From Actinomycetes bacterium (GTDB taxonomy: Bacteria; Actinomycetota; Thermoleophilia; Solirubrobacterales; Solirubrobacteraceae): a DNA stretch of 48,021 bases. Numbering within the stretch: position 1 is the stretch's first letter; the number at the start of each line of letters is the position of its first letter. This document shows, piece by piece, positions 23,299 to 30,737 of the stretch. The DNA lies in the NCBI GenBank assembly GCA_021820105.1, contig JAKAED010000011.1, positions 1 to 48,021 of the forward strand, read 5' to 3'. Under the pieces are notes generated by a model that made no database searches, had not been told where the DNA came from, and was given only the letters and a program-made list of their open reading frames with translations. The position numbers and the translations under genes were made by a program.

Positions 23299-24329
23299 GG
23301 TGTCACCTCGCCGACGTGCCTACTGAACGCAGGCATCACCTCATTGGCGAACAGGGTGGCGGTCCGGGACGCCTCCTCAAACGTGATCCCGCCAAAGGCC
23401 ACATCCACGGTCATGTAGTTGATCGCGCCCTTCTGCTCCTGGGCTGCCACGAACTGACGGGCGCTCTCAGGAGTGCCTGCAAAGGCCCCTCCCTGCTCAT
23501 GCCATTCCCTGAAGCTGGTGGCCGTGTACACGGGTGGTACCGGTACGCCTCTGGCGTTCCAGAGGTGGTCAAAGGACTCTCGGAAGCGCGTAAATGCACG
23601 CTCGGCGACTCTGAACGCCTCAACCTCCGTATCCGCCAGGACCATATGCCGGTTCACGCCCAGGTGCGGGAGCTCGGTCTCGTGGCGGCCGAGCTCTCGC
23701 CAGCGCTCCCTGTAGCCGTCGGTTGTGACGCGGGTGCGCTCAGCGCCGACCAGCGACATGACGTTGATCGACCGCTCCGCGCACCAGCCGGCACGGTCGG
23801 GGCGTGACGCGCCGAACCAGAACGGGGGATGCGGGTGTTGGAGCGGCCTGGCGGTGAGCGGCAGCTCCTCAACCTGGTGAAAGTCGCCGTTGTAGCTGAA
23901 CGTCTGCTTGGCGGCGAACAGTTGCGTGATCAGGTCAAACGCCTCCGTGAAGCGCTCCGGGGTGCTCGCCCCGTCGATCCCAAAGAAGGACGCCTCAATC
24001 GGTGAGGCGCCGCGCCCGATGCCCGGTTCGAGACGGCCGCCGCTCAGGTGGTCAAGCAGGCACCACTCCTCCACCAGACGCACCGGGTGGTAGAGCGGCA
24101 GCACGTTGATGAGCGCCCCAAAGCGGATTCTGCTCGTCCGCTGCGCCACGGCAGCCAGGAAGACGTTGGGGGAACCGACGATCCCCAGGGGGCTGCCGTG
24201 ATGTTCGGCAAGGTGGTAGGCGTGGAAGCCAAGGGTGTCGTAGAGCTCGATCAGTTGGAGACGCTGTTCGAGCTGCTCGGCAGGCGCGAGCCCTGAGTCG
24301 TCGATGTGGTCGAAGATCCCGAACTCCAT
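23295..24329 (-). CDS. LLM class flavin-dependent oxidoreductase (luciferase-like)
   Basis: This 344-residue luciferase-like monooxygenase starts MEFGIFDHIDDSG and has the bacterial-luciferase TIM barrel pattern: YHLAEHHGSPLGI, RFGALINVLPLYHPVRLVEE and GRLEPGIGRGASPIEASFFG. These belong to the FMNH2- or F420-dependent group with alkanal-monooxygenase-like sequence. It is the first gene of a two-gene operon with an esterase and is divergent from an amidase gene by 77 bp. It probably oxygenates a small organic molecule; the cofactor cannot be fixed by eye. Confidence 0.9.
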   Translation of the reverse strand: MEFGIFDHIDDSGLAPAEQLEQRLQLIELYDTLGFHAYHLAEHHGSPLGIVGSPNVFLAAVAQRTSRIRFGALINVLPLYHPVRLVEEWCLLDHLSGGRLEPGIGRGASPIEASFFGIDGASTPERFTEAFDLITQLFAAKQTFSYNGDFHQVEELPLTARPLQHPHPPFWFGASRPDRAGWCAERSINVMSLVGAERTRVTTDGYRERWRELGRHETELPHLGVNRHMVLADTEVEAFRVAERAFTRFRESFDHLWNARGVPVPPVYTATSFREWHEQGGAFAGTPESARQFVAAQEQKGAINYMTVDVAFGGITFEEASRTATLFANEVMPAFSRHVGEVTP

Positions 24330-24406
24330 TTCGAAGCGCGACTATAGATCCCGCGGATCGCGTCCACGTCAGTGGTGTGGCGGCTTCCGGCACACTGTGG
24401 TCATCC

Positions 24407-25837
24407 ATGAGCGAGCTCTCCGACCTGGGTGTGCTGGAGGCGGCTGCGGCGCTCCGCTCGCGGCGGGTCTCGTCGCTTGAGCTCGTACACGCCCTGCAGG
24501 AGCAGATCGACCAGGTCAACGGCGGGCCACCAAGCGCCTATGGATCGCAGGATGTGATCAACGCCTGGGTGCGGCTCTACCCCGAGCTTGCGGAGACTCA
24601 GGCCTATGCCGCGGACAGACGGCTGGCGGCAGAGGGGGCGGAGGCGCCGTTGCTCTGCGGTGTGCCGATCGGGCTGAAGGACCTGTATGCCGTGTCTGGA
24701 TTGCCACTCACCGCATCAAGCTCGGTGCTTGAGGACAACGTTCCCACCGCGGACTGTGTCGTATGGGAGCGGCTCTCAGCTGCTGGCATGGTGCTGGTGG
24801 GGCACACCCACACACATGAGTTCGCCTGCGGCGGGACGACCGGCCAGGTCGGCAATCCGTGGCGGTTGGAGTGCACCGCGAGCGGTTCAAGCGGGGGCTC
24901 CGCGGCCGCGGTGGCGGCGCGAATGGTTCCGGTTGCCACCGGGACGGACACGGCCGGCTCAATCCGGGCGCCCGCCTCGATCTGCGGGATCAGTGGCATC
25001 AAACCAACCACCGGGCGGATCCCGCTGGACGGAGTGATCCCGCTCGGGTTCACCTTTGACACGCTGGGTCCGCTGGCGCGCAGCGTCGCTGACTGCAGCG
25101 CAGTGCTGGCTGCCATGGCCGGCGGCAGGTCGGCGACAGTTGCGCATGCGATGCCGGCGGGGTCATTGGGTGAGCTGCCGCTGCGGGCGCGCGGCGGCCC
25201 ACGGCCGCTGGCCGGTTGCACAGTCGCCGTGACCGACCGCTTCGCTGCCCTGGAGTTGGATGCTGACGTCCAGCGTGGGTATGAGCGTGCACAGCAGGCC
25301 GTTGAGGCGCTGGGCGCGAGGCTGGTTGAGCTGCCGGCGCCGATGCCGGCCTTCACGCTGGAGTCGCCGGAGTTTGCGCTGGTGCTCGTTGAGATGTGGT
25401 CATACCACCAGGCGCTGGCCGATCGGTTCGAGCGGTACCGTCCACAGCTGCAGCGGACGCTGGAGGTAGCGCGTGAGGTGATGTCGGCCTCTGAGTATGC
25501 GAGCCTGCAGCTGCGACGCGGCCAGTACGCGCTGGTCTGGGAGCGATGGTTTGACGAGCACCGGGTCGATCTGATCCTCGAACCGGCCACCCGTACCGTC
25601 GCCTACCCCCGAGGCGACGGGTACGACTACACCGACCACAACCCGCTGGCCGACCTCACACTCGGCTGGAACGTGACCGGTCATCCTGGCGTGGCGCTGC
25701 CGTCCGGACTTGGGCCGCGCAGCGGCCTGCCCACCGGCATCCAGCTGATCGCGCGGCGGGGCCGGGAGGAGGACGCGGTCCAGGTGGGGATCGACCTGCA
25801 GGCGCATGAGCTGCCGCCGCTGCGCTGGCCCGGCTGA
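24407..25837 (+). CDS. Amidase (amidase-signature family)
   Basis: This 476-residue protein, starting at MSELSDLGVLEAA, is an amidase-signature hydrolase with the Ser-cisSer-Lys triad: Lys91 in GLKDLY, the cis-Ser within TASGSSGGSAAA (S161) and the nucleophile Ser185 in TDTAGSIRAPA. The C-terminus has the typical VTGHPGVALPSG and LPTGIQLIARRG. An upstream in-frame ATG at 24377 has no support. It hydrolyses carboxamides or aryl amides. Its C-terminus runs directly into a hairpin repeat array starting about 25 bp after the stop. Confidence 0.93.
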   Translation: MSELSDLGVLEAAAALRSRRVSSLELVHALQEQIDQVNGGPPSAYGSQDVINAWVRLYPELAETQAYAADRRLAAEGAEAPLLCGVPIGLKDLYAVSGLPLTASSSVLEDNVPTADCVVWERLSAAGMVLVGHTHTHEFACGGTTGQVGNPWRLECTASGSSGGSAAAVAARMVPVATGTDTAGSIRAPASICGISGIKPTTGRIPLDGVIPLGFTFDTLGPLARSVADCSAVLAAMAGGRSATVAHAMPAGSLGELPLRARGGPRPLAGCTVAVTDRFAALELDADVQRGYERAQQAVEALGARLVELPAPMPAFTLESPEFALVLVEMWSYHQALADRFERYRPQLQRTLEVAREVMSASEYASLQLRRGQYALVWERWFDEHRVDLILEPATRTVAYPRGDGYDYTDHNPLADLTLGWNVTGHPGVALPSGLGPRSGLPTGIQLIARRGREEDAVQVGIDLQAHELPPLRWPG

Positions 25838-25860
25838 ACCGCCCAGGCCTTACCGCTCCG

Positions 25861-26322
25861 CCTTACCGCCCCGGCACGCCAAACCTCTGCGCGATCGGCC
25901 GTTGTGGCGTTTCCGGGCGGCTGTACCGCCCCGGCACGCCAAACCTCTGCGCGGACATCCGCTGTGGCGTTTCCGGGCGGCTCTACCGCCCCGGCACGAC
26001 AAACCTCGGCCGCAGCGGGAGTTGTGGCGGCTCCGGGCGGCTGTACCGCCCCGAAACGCCAAACCTCTGCGCGATGGGTCGTTGTGGCGTTTCCGGGCGG
26101 CTGTACCGCCCCTCGCCCCGGCACGACCGCCCCGGCACGACAAACCTCTGCGCGATGGGTCGTTGTGGCGTTTCCGGGCGGCTGTACCGCCCCTCGCCCC
26201 GGCACGACCGCCCCGGCACGCCAAACCTCCGCGTGGACATCCGTTGTGGCGTTTCCGGGCGGCTGTACCGCCCCGGCAAGCCAAACCTTGGCCTCAGCGG
26301 GAGTTGTGGCGGCTCGGGGCGG
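25861..26322. repeat. Array of seven 60/81-bp tandem repeats, each an imperfect hairpin
   Basis: Seven head-to-tail units follow the amidase gene: 25861-25920, 25921-25980, 25981-26040, 26041-26100, 26101-26181, 26182-26262 and 26263-26322. Five are 60 bp; units 5 and 6 are 81 bp with the same 21-bp insertion. Each has a left arm near CCGCCCCGGCACGCCA and a right arm near TGGCGTTTCCGGGCGG, which pair. In unit 4 the 16-nt arms differ at one base. The loop segment comes in three types in the order A-B-C-A-A-B-C, so a three-unit block has been duplicated. Degenerate half-units flank the array. All lengths are multiples of three, which keeps reading frames open on both strands by geometry alone. 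No IS or CRISPR features are seen. Confidence 0.9.
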
Positions 26323-26358
26323 CCGACACAGCCCGGCACCCGGCCACCAATCCCAAAA

Positions 26359-26447
26359 CGGAGAGGAGGGGATTCGAACCCCTGATGGAGATTTCTCCCC
26401 ATACTCGCTTAGCAGGCGAGTGCCTTCAGCCACTCGGCCACCTCTCC
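26359..26447 (-). tRNA. tRNA-Ser(GCU)
   Basis: On the minus strand the acceptor arms GGAGAGG and CCTCTCC pair perfectly. The D arm contains GGCCGAGTGGCTGAAGGC. The anticodon arm is CTCGC-CTGCTAA-GCGAG with anticodon GCT. There is a long class II variable arm (GGGGAGAAATCTCC), and the T arm is AGGGG-TTCGAAT-CCCCT. The discriminator is G, as in serine tRNAs. CCA is not encoded. It reads AGC/AGU codons. Confidence 0.98.
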
Positions 26448-26451
26448 GAGA

Positions 26452-26476
26452 GCCCGCTTCCCGGGCACGTGCGGGC
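26452..26476 (-). terminator. Hairpin between Ldh-type gene and tRNA-Ser
   Basis: GCCCGC (26452-26457) pairs with GCGGGC (26471-26476) around a 13-nt loop that itself contains CCCGGG. It lies after the stop of the dehydrogenase (26498) and just before the tRNA 5' end. No T-run follows, so it may terminate weakly or act in processing. Confidence 0.35.
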
Positions 26477-26497
26477 AGTGTAGAGAGGTCGGGCCGC

Positions 26498-27445
26498 CTA
26501 CGCCATTGGCTCGGGCACGGAGATGTCAAAGCCCTCAGCCACATCCAGGAGCGCCGCCCAGATCTCCGACGGCAGCGGCACCCCGTCACGCGAGCGCTCC
26601 GCGTAACAGGCCGCACCCCGCGCACCTGGTATCGGCACCGCATCGTCGCCCATGGACGGCCGTGCTGTGACAGCGTCGATCGTCTCATCAACGATCGCCC
26701 TGAAGTCATCCACCGGCAGGAAGGCCGAGACATCGACCACGACCAGGGTTGCGTTCTGCCGGTCATCGTTGGCGCCGGCTCCGAACTGTGACAGCAGCGG
26801 ATTCCCGGAGATGCCACTTGTCAGGAGCTCAAGCGCCAGTGACATGCCCGCACCAGCGGCATGCGTGATCTTGCCGAGGGCGAGTGATGCGGTTGCCATG
26901 TCCAGCAGGAAGTCCGGGTGTCGCTGTGCGGGCAATGCGATGGAGAACGGGGTTGTTACCGAACCGGCGCTCTGTGCTTCGCCGTTTGACGTTGATGTCG
27001 TGTTCGCGGCGCCGGCGACGATGCCGATGGCCGCCATGCCCTCGGCCGACGCCATGCTCGTGTAGTAGCCGATTGCGCCGGTGTGCACGGTGCCGCGAAC
27101 TGCCGCCCACACAACCCCGGTCTGCCGGGCCACCGGCATCGCCTCGCGCATCGCGACCGTCAGCGCCAGCGGGCCGGGAGCTCGGTCCGCGTCCACCAGC
27201 AGCGTTGAGTGTCGGATCCGTTGGACGTCGATCGACGGATGCGCGTTGGCCTGCTCGTGCTCGAACATCTCCAGGTAGCGCGGCAGGCCCACCACGCCGT
27301 GGGCGTCGATTCCACGCAGATTGGCCCAGATGAACGCATCTGTGATGGTCCGCGCGTGGTTGGGCGTCAATCCGGCCGCAACGAGGATGTCGGTGGCAAG
27401 CGCGCGCAGATCCTGCGCTGCCACCCGGACCGATTGTGCTGGCAC
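26498..27445 (-). CDS. Malate/L-lactate dehydrogenase-type (Ldh_2) NAD(P)-dependent oxidoreductase
   Basis: This 315-residue member of the type-2 malate/lactate (sulfolactate, ureidoglycolate) dehydrogenase family has NLRGIDAHGVVGLPRYLE near the N-terminus, VRGTVHTGAIGYY with the family His, and NTTSTSNGEAQSAGS followed by LLDMATASLALGKI. The GTG start at 27445 has AGGAGG 6 nt upstream. It reduces or oxidises a 2-hydroxy acid in the cytoplasm. The amidohydrolase gene upstream on the same strand is separated by 175 bp that include a hairpin, so co-transcription is uncertain. Confidence 0.88.
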   Translation of the reverse strand: MPAQSVRVAAQDLRALATDILVAAGLTPNHARTITDAFIWANLRGIDAHGVVGLPRYLEMFEHEQANAHPSIDVQRIRHSTLLVDADRAPGPLALTVAMREAMPVARQTGVVWAAVRGTVHTGAIGYYTSMASAEGMAAIGIVAGAANTTSTSNGEAQSAGSVTTPFSIALPAQRHPDFLLDMATASLALGKITHAAGAGMSLALELLTSGISGNPLLSQFGAGANDDRQNATLVVVDVSAFLPVDDFRAIVDETIDAVTARPSMGDDAVPIPGARGAACYAERSRDGVPLPSEIWAALLDVAEGFDISVPEPMA

Positions 27446-27575
27446 TTACAACCTCCTGGCTGGCGCGTTTACCCCAGGCCGCTAACCGCCCGAAGGAAAC
27501 GTAGATGATGGCTCTGCCCCGCCCACGAGCCCTCCGCGAGCGTCCCGCGGACATGCTCGCAGCTGCGCCGGACCG

Positions 27576-27604
27576 CTGAGGCACACAGGCTGGAGGAGCC
27601 TCAG
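27576..27604 (-). terminator. Hairpin after the amidohydrolase gene
   Basis: CTGAGGC (27576-27582) pairs with GCCTCAG (27598-27604), a perfect 7-bp stem with a 15-nt loop, beginning 17 nt past the amidohydrolase stop. No clear U-tract follows. It probably ends or attenuates the amidohydrolase transcript. Confidence 0.4.
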
Positions 27605-27620
27605 ACTTGCAGGCCGAGCT

Positions 27621-28487
27621 TCAGATCGCCGGACGCTCAGTCCAGCCCAGGACGCGACACAGACTCTGGCCCATGATCTCGTTGAGTTGCGCCTCGGCAA
27701 GCCCCATATGAACCGTGAACTGCTCAACGGTGTCCCTCCAGGTCAGCCCGAGTCCCATCAGGCGCGTGATGTCGGCCCCCCAATGACAGCGCTCGGGTCC
27801 CATCTCCGTGATCAGTTGACGCACGTGGCGGAAGAGGTTGAAGTTGGGGAACGGGTGCGTCGAGTGGGCCGGCAGGGCTGAGAGCTTGACGGAGATGTTC
27901 GGATGGGCTTTCAGTGCCGCCGTCTCCCGAACCCAAGGAGCTATTGCTTCGTCAACGCACCCAACAGGCACTCCCATGTGGTCGATGATCAGGCGCAGGC
28001 CAGGATGCCTGGAGGCGATCTGTCCCAGGCGGGCCTTCGACCCGGGGGCGTAAATCATCACGCTGATGCCGAGCTCCTCCGCCAGCGGCCAAATCCAATC
28101 GGATGTGCCGTCAACGATCCAGTCGCGGTCGATCGGTCGATGGAAGGTCAGCCGGAGTCCCCGGACGGCGTCGATGGTCGCCAGCTCCCGTAGCTGAGCA
28201 GCACCCTCCTGGGGCCGGTCCTGGGGTACGCGCGCCATGATCGCGAAGCGCTCCGGGTGTGCGTCAGCGGCCTCCAGCGCATAATCCAGCCGAGCGCCCT
28301 CCCACGACGGCGGTACGACTACGGCACGATGGATTCCAGCGGCATCCATCAGCTCGATGCAGTCCTGGTAGTGGAAAGGTGCCTCGCGGTGACCAGTGCG
28401 ACGAATCTGCTCGCGCGCGCCGCTGACCCATGGCCGGTCCGGGGTCTCCGCCTGCCAGATGTGCACCTGTGAATCTACGATGAGCAC
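27621..28487 (-). CDS. Amidohydrolase family protein (2-pyrone-4,6-dicarboxylate lactonase-like)
   Basis: This 288-residue TIM-barrel metal-dependent hydrolase starts at a GTG and has the metal motif DSQVHIW, then VPPSWEGARLDYALE, RGLRLTFHR, LIIDHMG, and a late CHWGADITR that supplies the conserved Asp. This pattern fits the PDC-hydrolase/L-fuconolactonase branch of the amidohydrolases that open lactones. It is divergent from the L-2-hydroxyglutarate oxidase gene by 56 bp. The sequence places the family but not the lactone. Confidence 0.88.
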   Translation of the reverse strand: MLIVDSQVHIWQAETPDRPWVSGAREQIRRTGHREAPFHYQDCIELMDAAGIHRAVVVPPSWEGARLDYALEAADAHPERFAIMARVPQDRPQEGAAQLRELATIDAVRGLRLTFHRPIDRDWIVDGTSDWIWPLAEELGISVMIYAPGSKARLGQIASRHPGLRLIIDHMGVPVGCVDEAIAPWVRETAALKAHPNISVKLSALPAHSTHPFPNFNLFRHVRQLITEMGPERCHWGADITRLMGLGLTWRDTVEQFTVHMGLAEAQLNEIMGQSLCRVLGWTERPAI

Positions 28488-28543
28488 GAGTGAGCACCAG
28501 CCTTCGTCCTGAGCCGGATTCGATCGGACCGCGGGGATCGTAG

Positions 28544-29749
28544 ATGTCGTCCAGGATCGGAGTGATCGGGGCGGGGATCATCGGACTGGCCGTTGCCAGG
28601 CGTATCGCTGAGGTGGACGCATCTGCTGACGTGACCGTGCTCGACAAGGAGCGGGAGATCGGTGTCCACCAGACCGGCCACAACAGTGGCGTGGTCCACG
28701 CTGGCGTCTATTACGCTCCGGGCTCTTTGAAGGCGGACCTCTGCAGGCGTGGGCGCGAACTGCTGAAGGCCTACTGCGGAGAGCGGGCGATCCAGTATGA
28801 GGAGTGCGGGAAGCTGATCATCGCCCGCAATCTCGGGGAGCTCGCGCGGCTCGATGAGCTCGAGCGCCGCGCGACCGCCAGTGCGGTACCGGGGCTTCGG
28901 CGACTCGCACCGGAGCAGATCGCCCTGATCGAACCCCATGCCAGGGGCGTCGCGGCGCTGCATTCGCCACACACGGCGATTGTCGACTTCAGGGAGGTGG
29001 CGCGCTCCTACGCGGCTGACGTTCAGGCACGAGGTGGCAGCCTCACGCTGGGATATGAGGTTGGGGCGATCACCCGCTCGGCCGGTGAGGTGCGGGTGCG
29101 CGACCGGAGCGGCGAGGAGCTTGTCTTTGACTATCTGGTGGTCTGCGGCGGGCTGCAGTCCGACCGCCTTGCGCAGCTGGCGGGGGAGGGGCCTGAGCCG
29201 CGGATCGTGCCCTTTCGTGGCGAGTACTACCGGCTGATTCCCACACGCGAACGGCTCGTGAGAGGTCTGATCTATCCAGTCCCCGACCCTGCCCACACGT
29301 TCTTGGGCGTCCACTTCACGCGGCGGGTCGGGGGCGGTGTCGACGTTGGGCCCAACGCCGTGCTGGCGCTCAGCCGCGAGGGCTACCATCGCACCGATTT
29401 CTCGGCAGGAGACGTGCTTGAGACGCTCGGATACGAGGGATTCCGGCGTCTGGCCCGGCGGCACTGGCGCAGCGGTGCGAGTGAGATCATCGGTTCCGTG
29501 TCCAAGCGCGCATTTGCCGCGCGGGCTCGCGCGTTTCTGCCCGAGTTGACAGTCTCCGACCTGATGCCGGCACCCGCTGGTGTCCGTGCGCAGGCCTTGG
29601 ACCCTGACGGATCGCTCGTTGATGACTTCCGTGTCACGCGAGCGCCCGGTCTTGTGCTGGTGCGAAACGCACCCTCTCCTGCCGCGACGTCATCGCTGGC
29701 GATCGCGGAGTACGTCGTTGACCAGCTACGTCCGGCGCGGTCAGTGTGA
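28544..29749 (+). CDS. lhgO: L-2-hydroxyglutarate oxidase
   Basis: This 401-residue FAD enzyme of the DAO family has GVIGAGIIGLAVARRIAE (FAD Rossmann), the LhgO-specific HQTGHNSGVVHAGVYY, FRGEYYRL, HFTRRVGGGVDVGPNAV and the C-terminal NAPSPAATSSLAIA. It oxidises L-2-hydroxyglutarate to 2-oxoglutarate and passes electrons to the quinone pool at the membrane. It could work with the glutarate genes of 16311-19426 if a glutarate hydroxylase exists elsewhere; none is in the window. Its stop overlaps the convergent hydroxylase-like gene by 9 bp. Confidence 0.93.
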   Translation: MSSRIGVIGAGIIGLAVARRIAEVDASADVTVLDKEREIGVHQTGHNSGVVHAGVYYAPGSLKADLCRRGRELLKAYCGERAIQYEECGKLIIARNLGELARLDELERRATASAVPGLRRLAPEQIALIEPHARGVAALHSPHTAIVDFREVARSYAADVQARGGSLTLGYEVGAITRSAGEVRVRDRSGEELVFDYLVVCGGLQSDRLAQLAGEGPEPRIVPFRGEYYRLIPTRERLVRGLIYPVPDPAHTFLGVHFTRRVGGGVDVGPNAVLALSREGYHRTDFSAGDVLETLGYEGFRRLARRHWRSGASEIIGSVSKRAFAARARAFLPELTVSDLMPAPAGVRAQALDPDGSLVDDFRVTRAPGLVLVRNAPSPAATSSLAIAEYVVDQLRPARSV

Positions 29750-30394
29750 AACCGGGCGCTTGCGCGCCGGGGTGCCAAACACGTAGTCCCAGAACGGAGC
29801 GCTGACGCCGTAAGCGGCATCGGGATCCTGGAAGTGATGGCGCATATGCAGCTCGCGCATGACCTTCCCAAGCCGAGTGGTGGCTCGGCGGTGGTGCACG
29901 TGGTAGTGCAGCATGTCGTAGGCGAGGTAACCGCCGAGGAAACCAGCACTCAGCGGCAGGAAGCCAGGGCTACCGAAGATCAACGCAAAAGCGAGCACAA
30001 ACAACGCTGCCAGCGGAACGCTCAGCGAAGGTGGCATGACCAGCCGCAGCGGGTCATTCGGGTGGTCGTGATGGACGCCGTGGATGATCCAGTGCAGGCG
30101 GGCTCCGATGCCGTGATCAGGAGCAAAGTGGAAGACGATGCGGTGAAGCCAGTATTCCGTCAGGGTCCAGATCAGGTAGCCGCCGGCAATCCACCCGATT
30201 GCCCAGACGCCCACGTGGTGGATGAACCCAAGCACCAGAAGCGCGATGATCGCCGGCACGAACACGATCAGCGGCACGGTCCAGTGGACCCGTGAGAGTT
30301 TGTCCAGCCACTTGGTGTCGAACATCGTTGGCGATGCTCGGAGAACCTCACTGCGGCTGAGGCCGGCGAGTTCCTCTGGATGCGGTGCTGGCAT
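29741..30394 (-). CDS. Fatty acid hydroxylase/sterol desaturase family membrane protein
   Basis: This 217-residue membrane protein has about four hydrophobic segments and a full set of His clusters for a di-iron site: HRIVFHF, HWIIHGVHHDHP, HYHVHH and HMRHHFQ. The size and arrangement resemble the catalytic domain of fatty acid 2-hydroxylase rather than a sterol enzyme. It would hydroxylate acyl chains of membrane lipids. It overlaps lhgO at the 3' ends (convergent) and is divergent from the small zinc-ribbon gene. Confidence 0.88.
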   Translation of the reverse strand: MPAPHPEELAGLSRSEVLRASPTMFDTKWLDKLSRVHWTVPLIVFVPAIIALLVLGFIHHVGVWAIGWIAGGYLIWTLTEYWLHRIVFHFAPDHGIGARLHWIIHGVHHDHPNDPLRLVMPPSLSVPLAALFVLAFALIFGSPGFLPLSAGFLGGYLAYDMLHYHVHHRRATTRLGKVMRELHMRHHFQDPDAAYGVSAPFWDYVFGTPARKRPVSH

Positions 30395-30416
30395 GGGTCC
30401 TTAGGATACCCGAAGG

Positions 30417-30716
30417 ATGCCGCGCGATCGCTCCGGGAAAAGCCCTGAACCACATTGGTGGGAAGTCCGCAGGGCGCAGAATCACAAGCCCGCTACTTAC
30501 CGCTGTCCGCTCTGCGGGGAGTTGCTGCCGGCACTGAGCGAACACATGCTTCTGTTTCCGGAGGGGAATCACGGCAAGCGGCGTCATGCGCACACGGCCT
30601 GTGTGCTGCGCGCCAGGGAGCAGGGGCGCCTGCCGGACCGTGACGAGTGGGAGCGATCGCAACCGGGGTGGCAGCCTCGGCCGCGCTTCTGGCACCGGCT
30701 CACGAGAATGCGCTGA
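30417..30716 (+). CDS. Small zinc-ribbon-like hypothetical protein
   Basis: This 99-residue basic protein has one probable zinc site: YRCPLCGELL, followed by SEHML and HTAC (Cys-x2-Cys...His...Cys). The C-terminus is rich in Trp, Arg and Pro. I do not recognise the family. The ATG at 30417 is the first in frame. It lies 22 bp from the divergent hydroxylase gene and ends 21 bp before the convergent channel gene. Nucleic-acid binding would fit the composition but is not shown. Confidence 0.65.
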   Translation: MPRDRSGKSPEPHWWEVRRAQNHKPATYRCPLCGELLPALSEHMLLFPEGNHGKRRHAHTACVLRAREQGRLPDRDEWERSQPGWQPRPRFWHRLTRMR

Positions 30717-30737
30717 GCTTCAGGGCAAAGCTAGACG

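Noticed and set aside
25861-26322. The repeat array looks CRISPR-like at first sight.
   Set aside because: The conserved part is longer than the variable part, the loop segments recur in three types instead of being unique spacers, and no cas genes are nearby.
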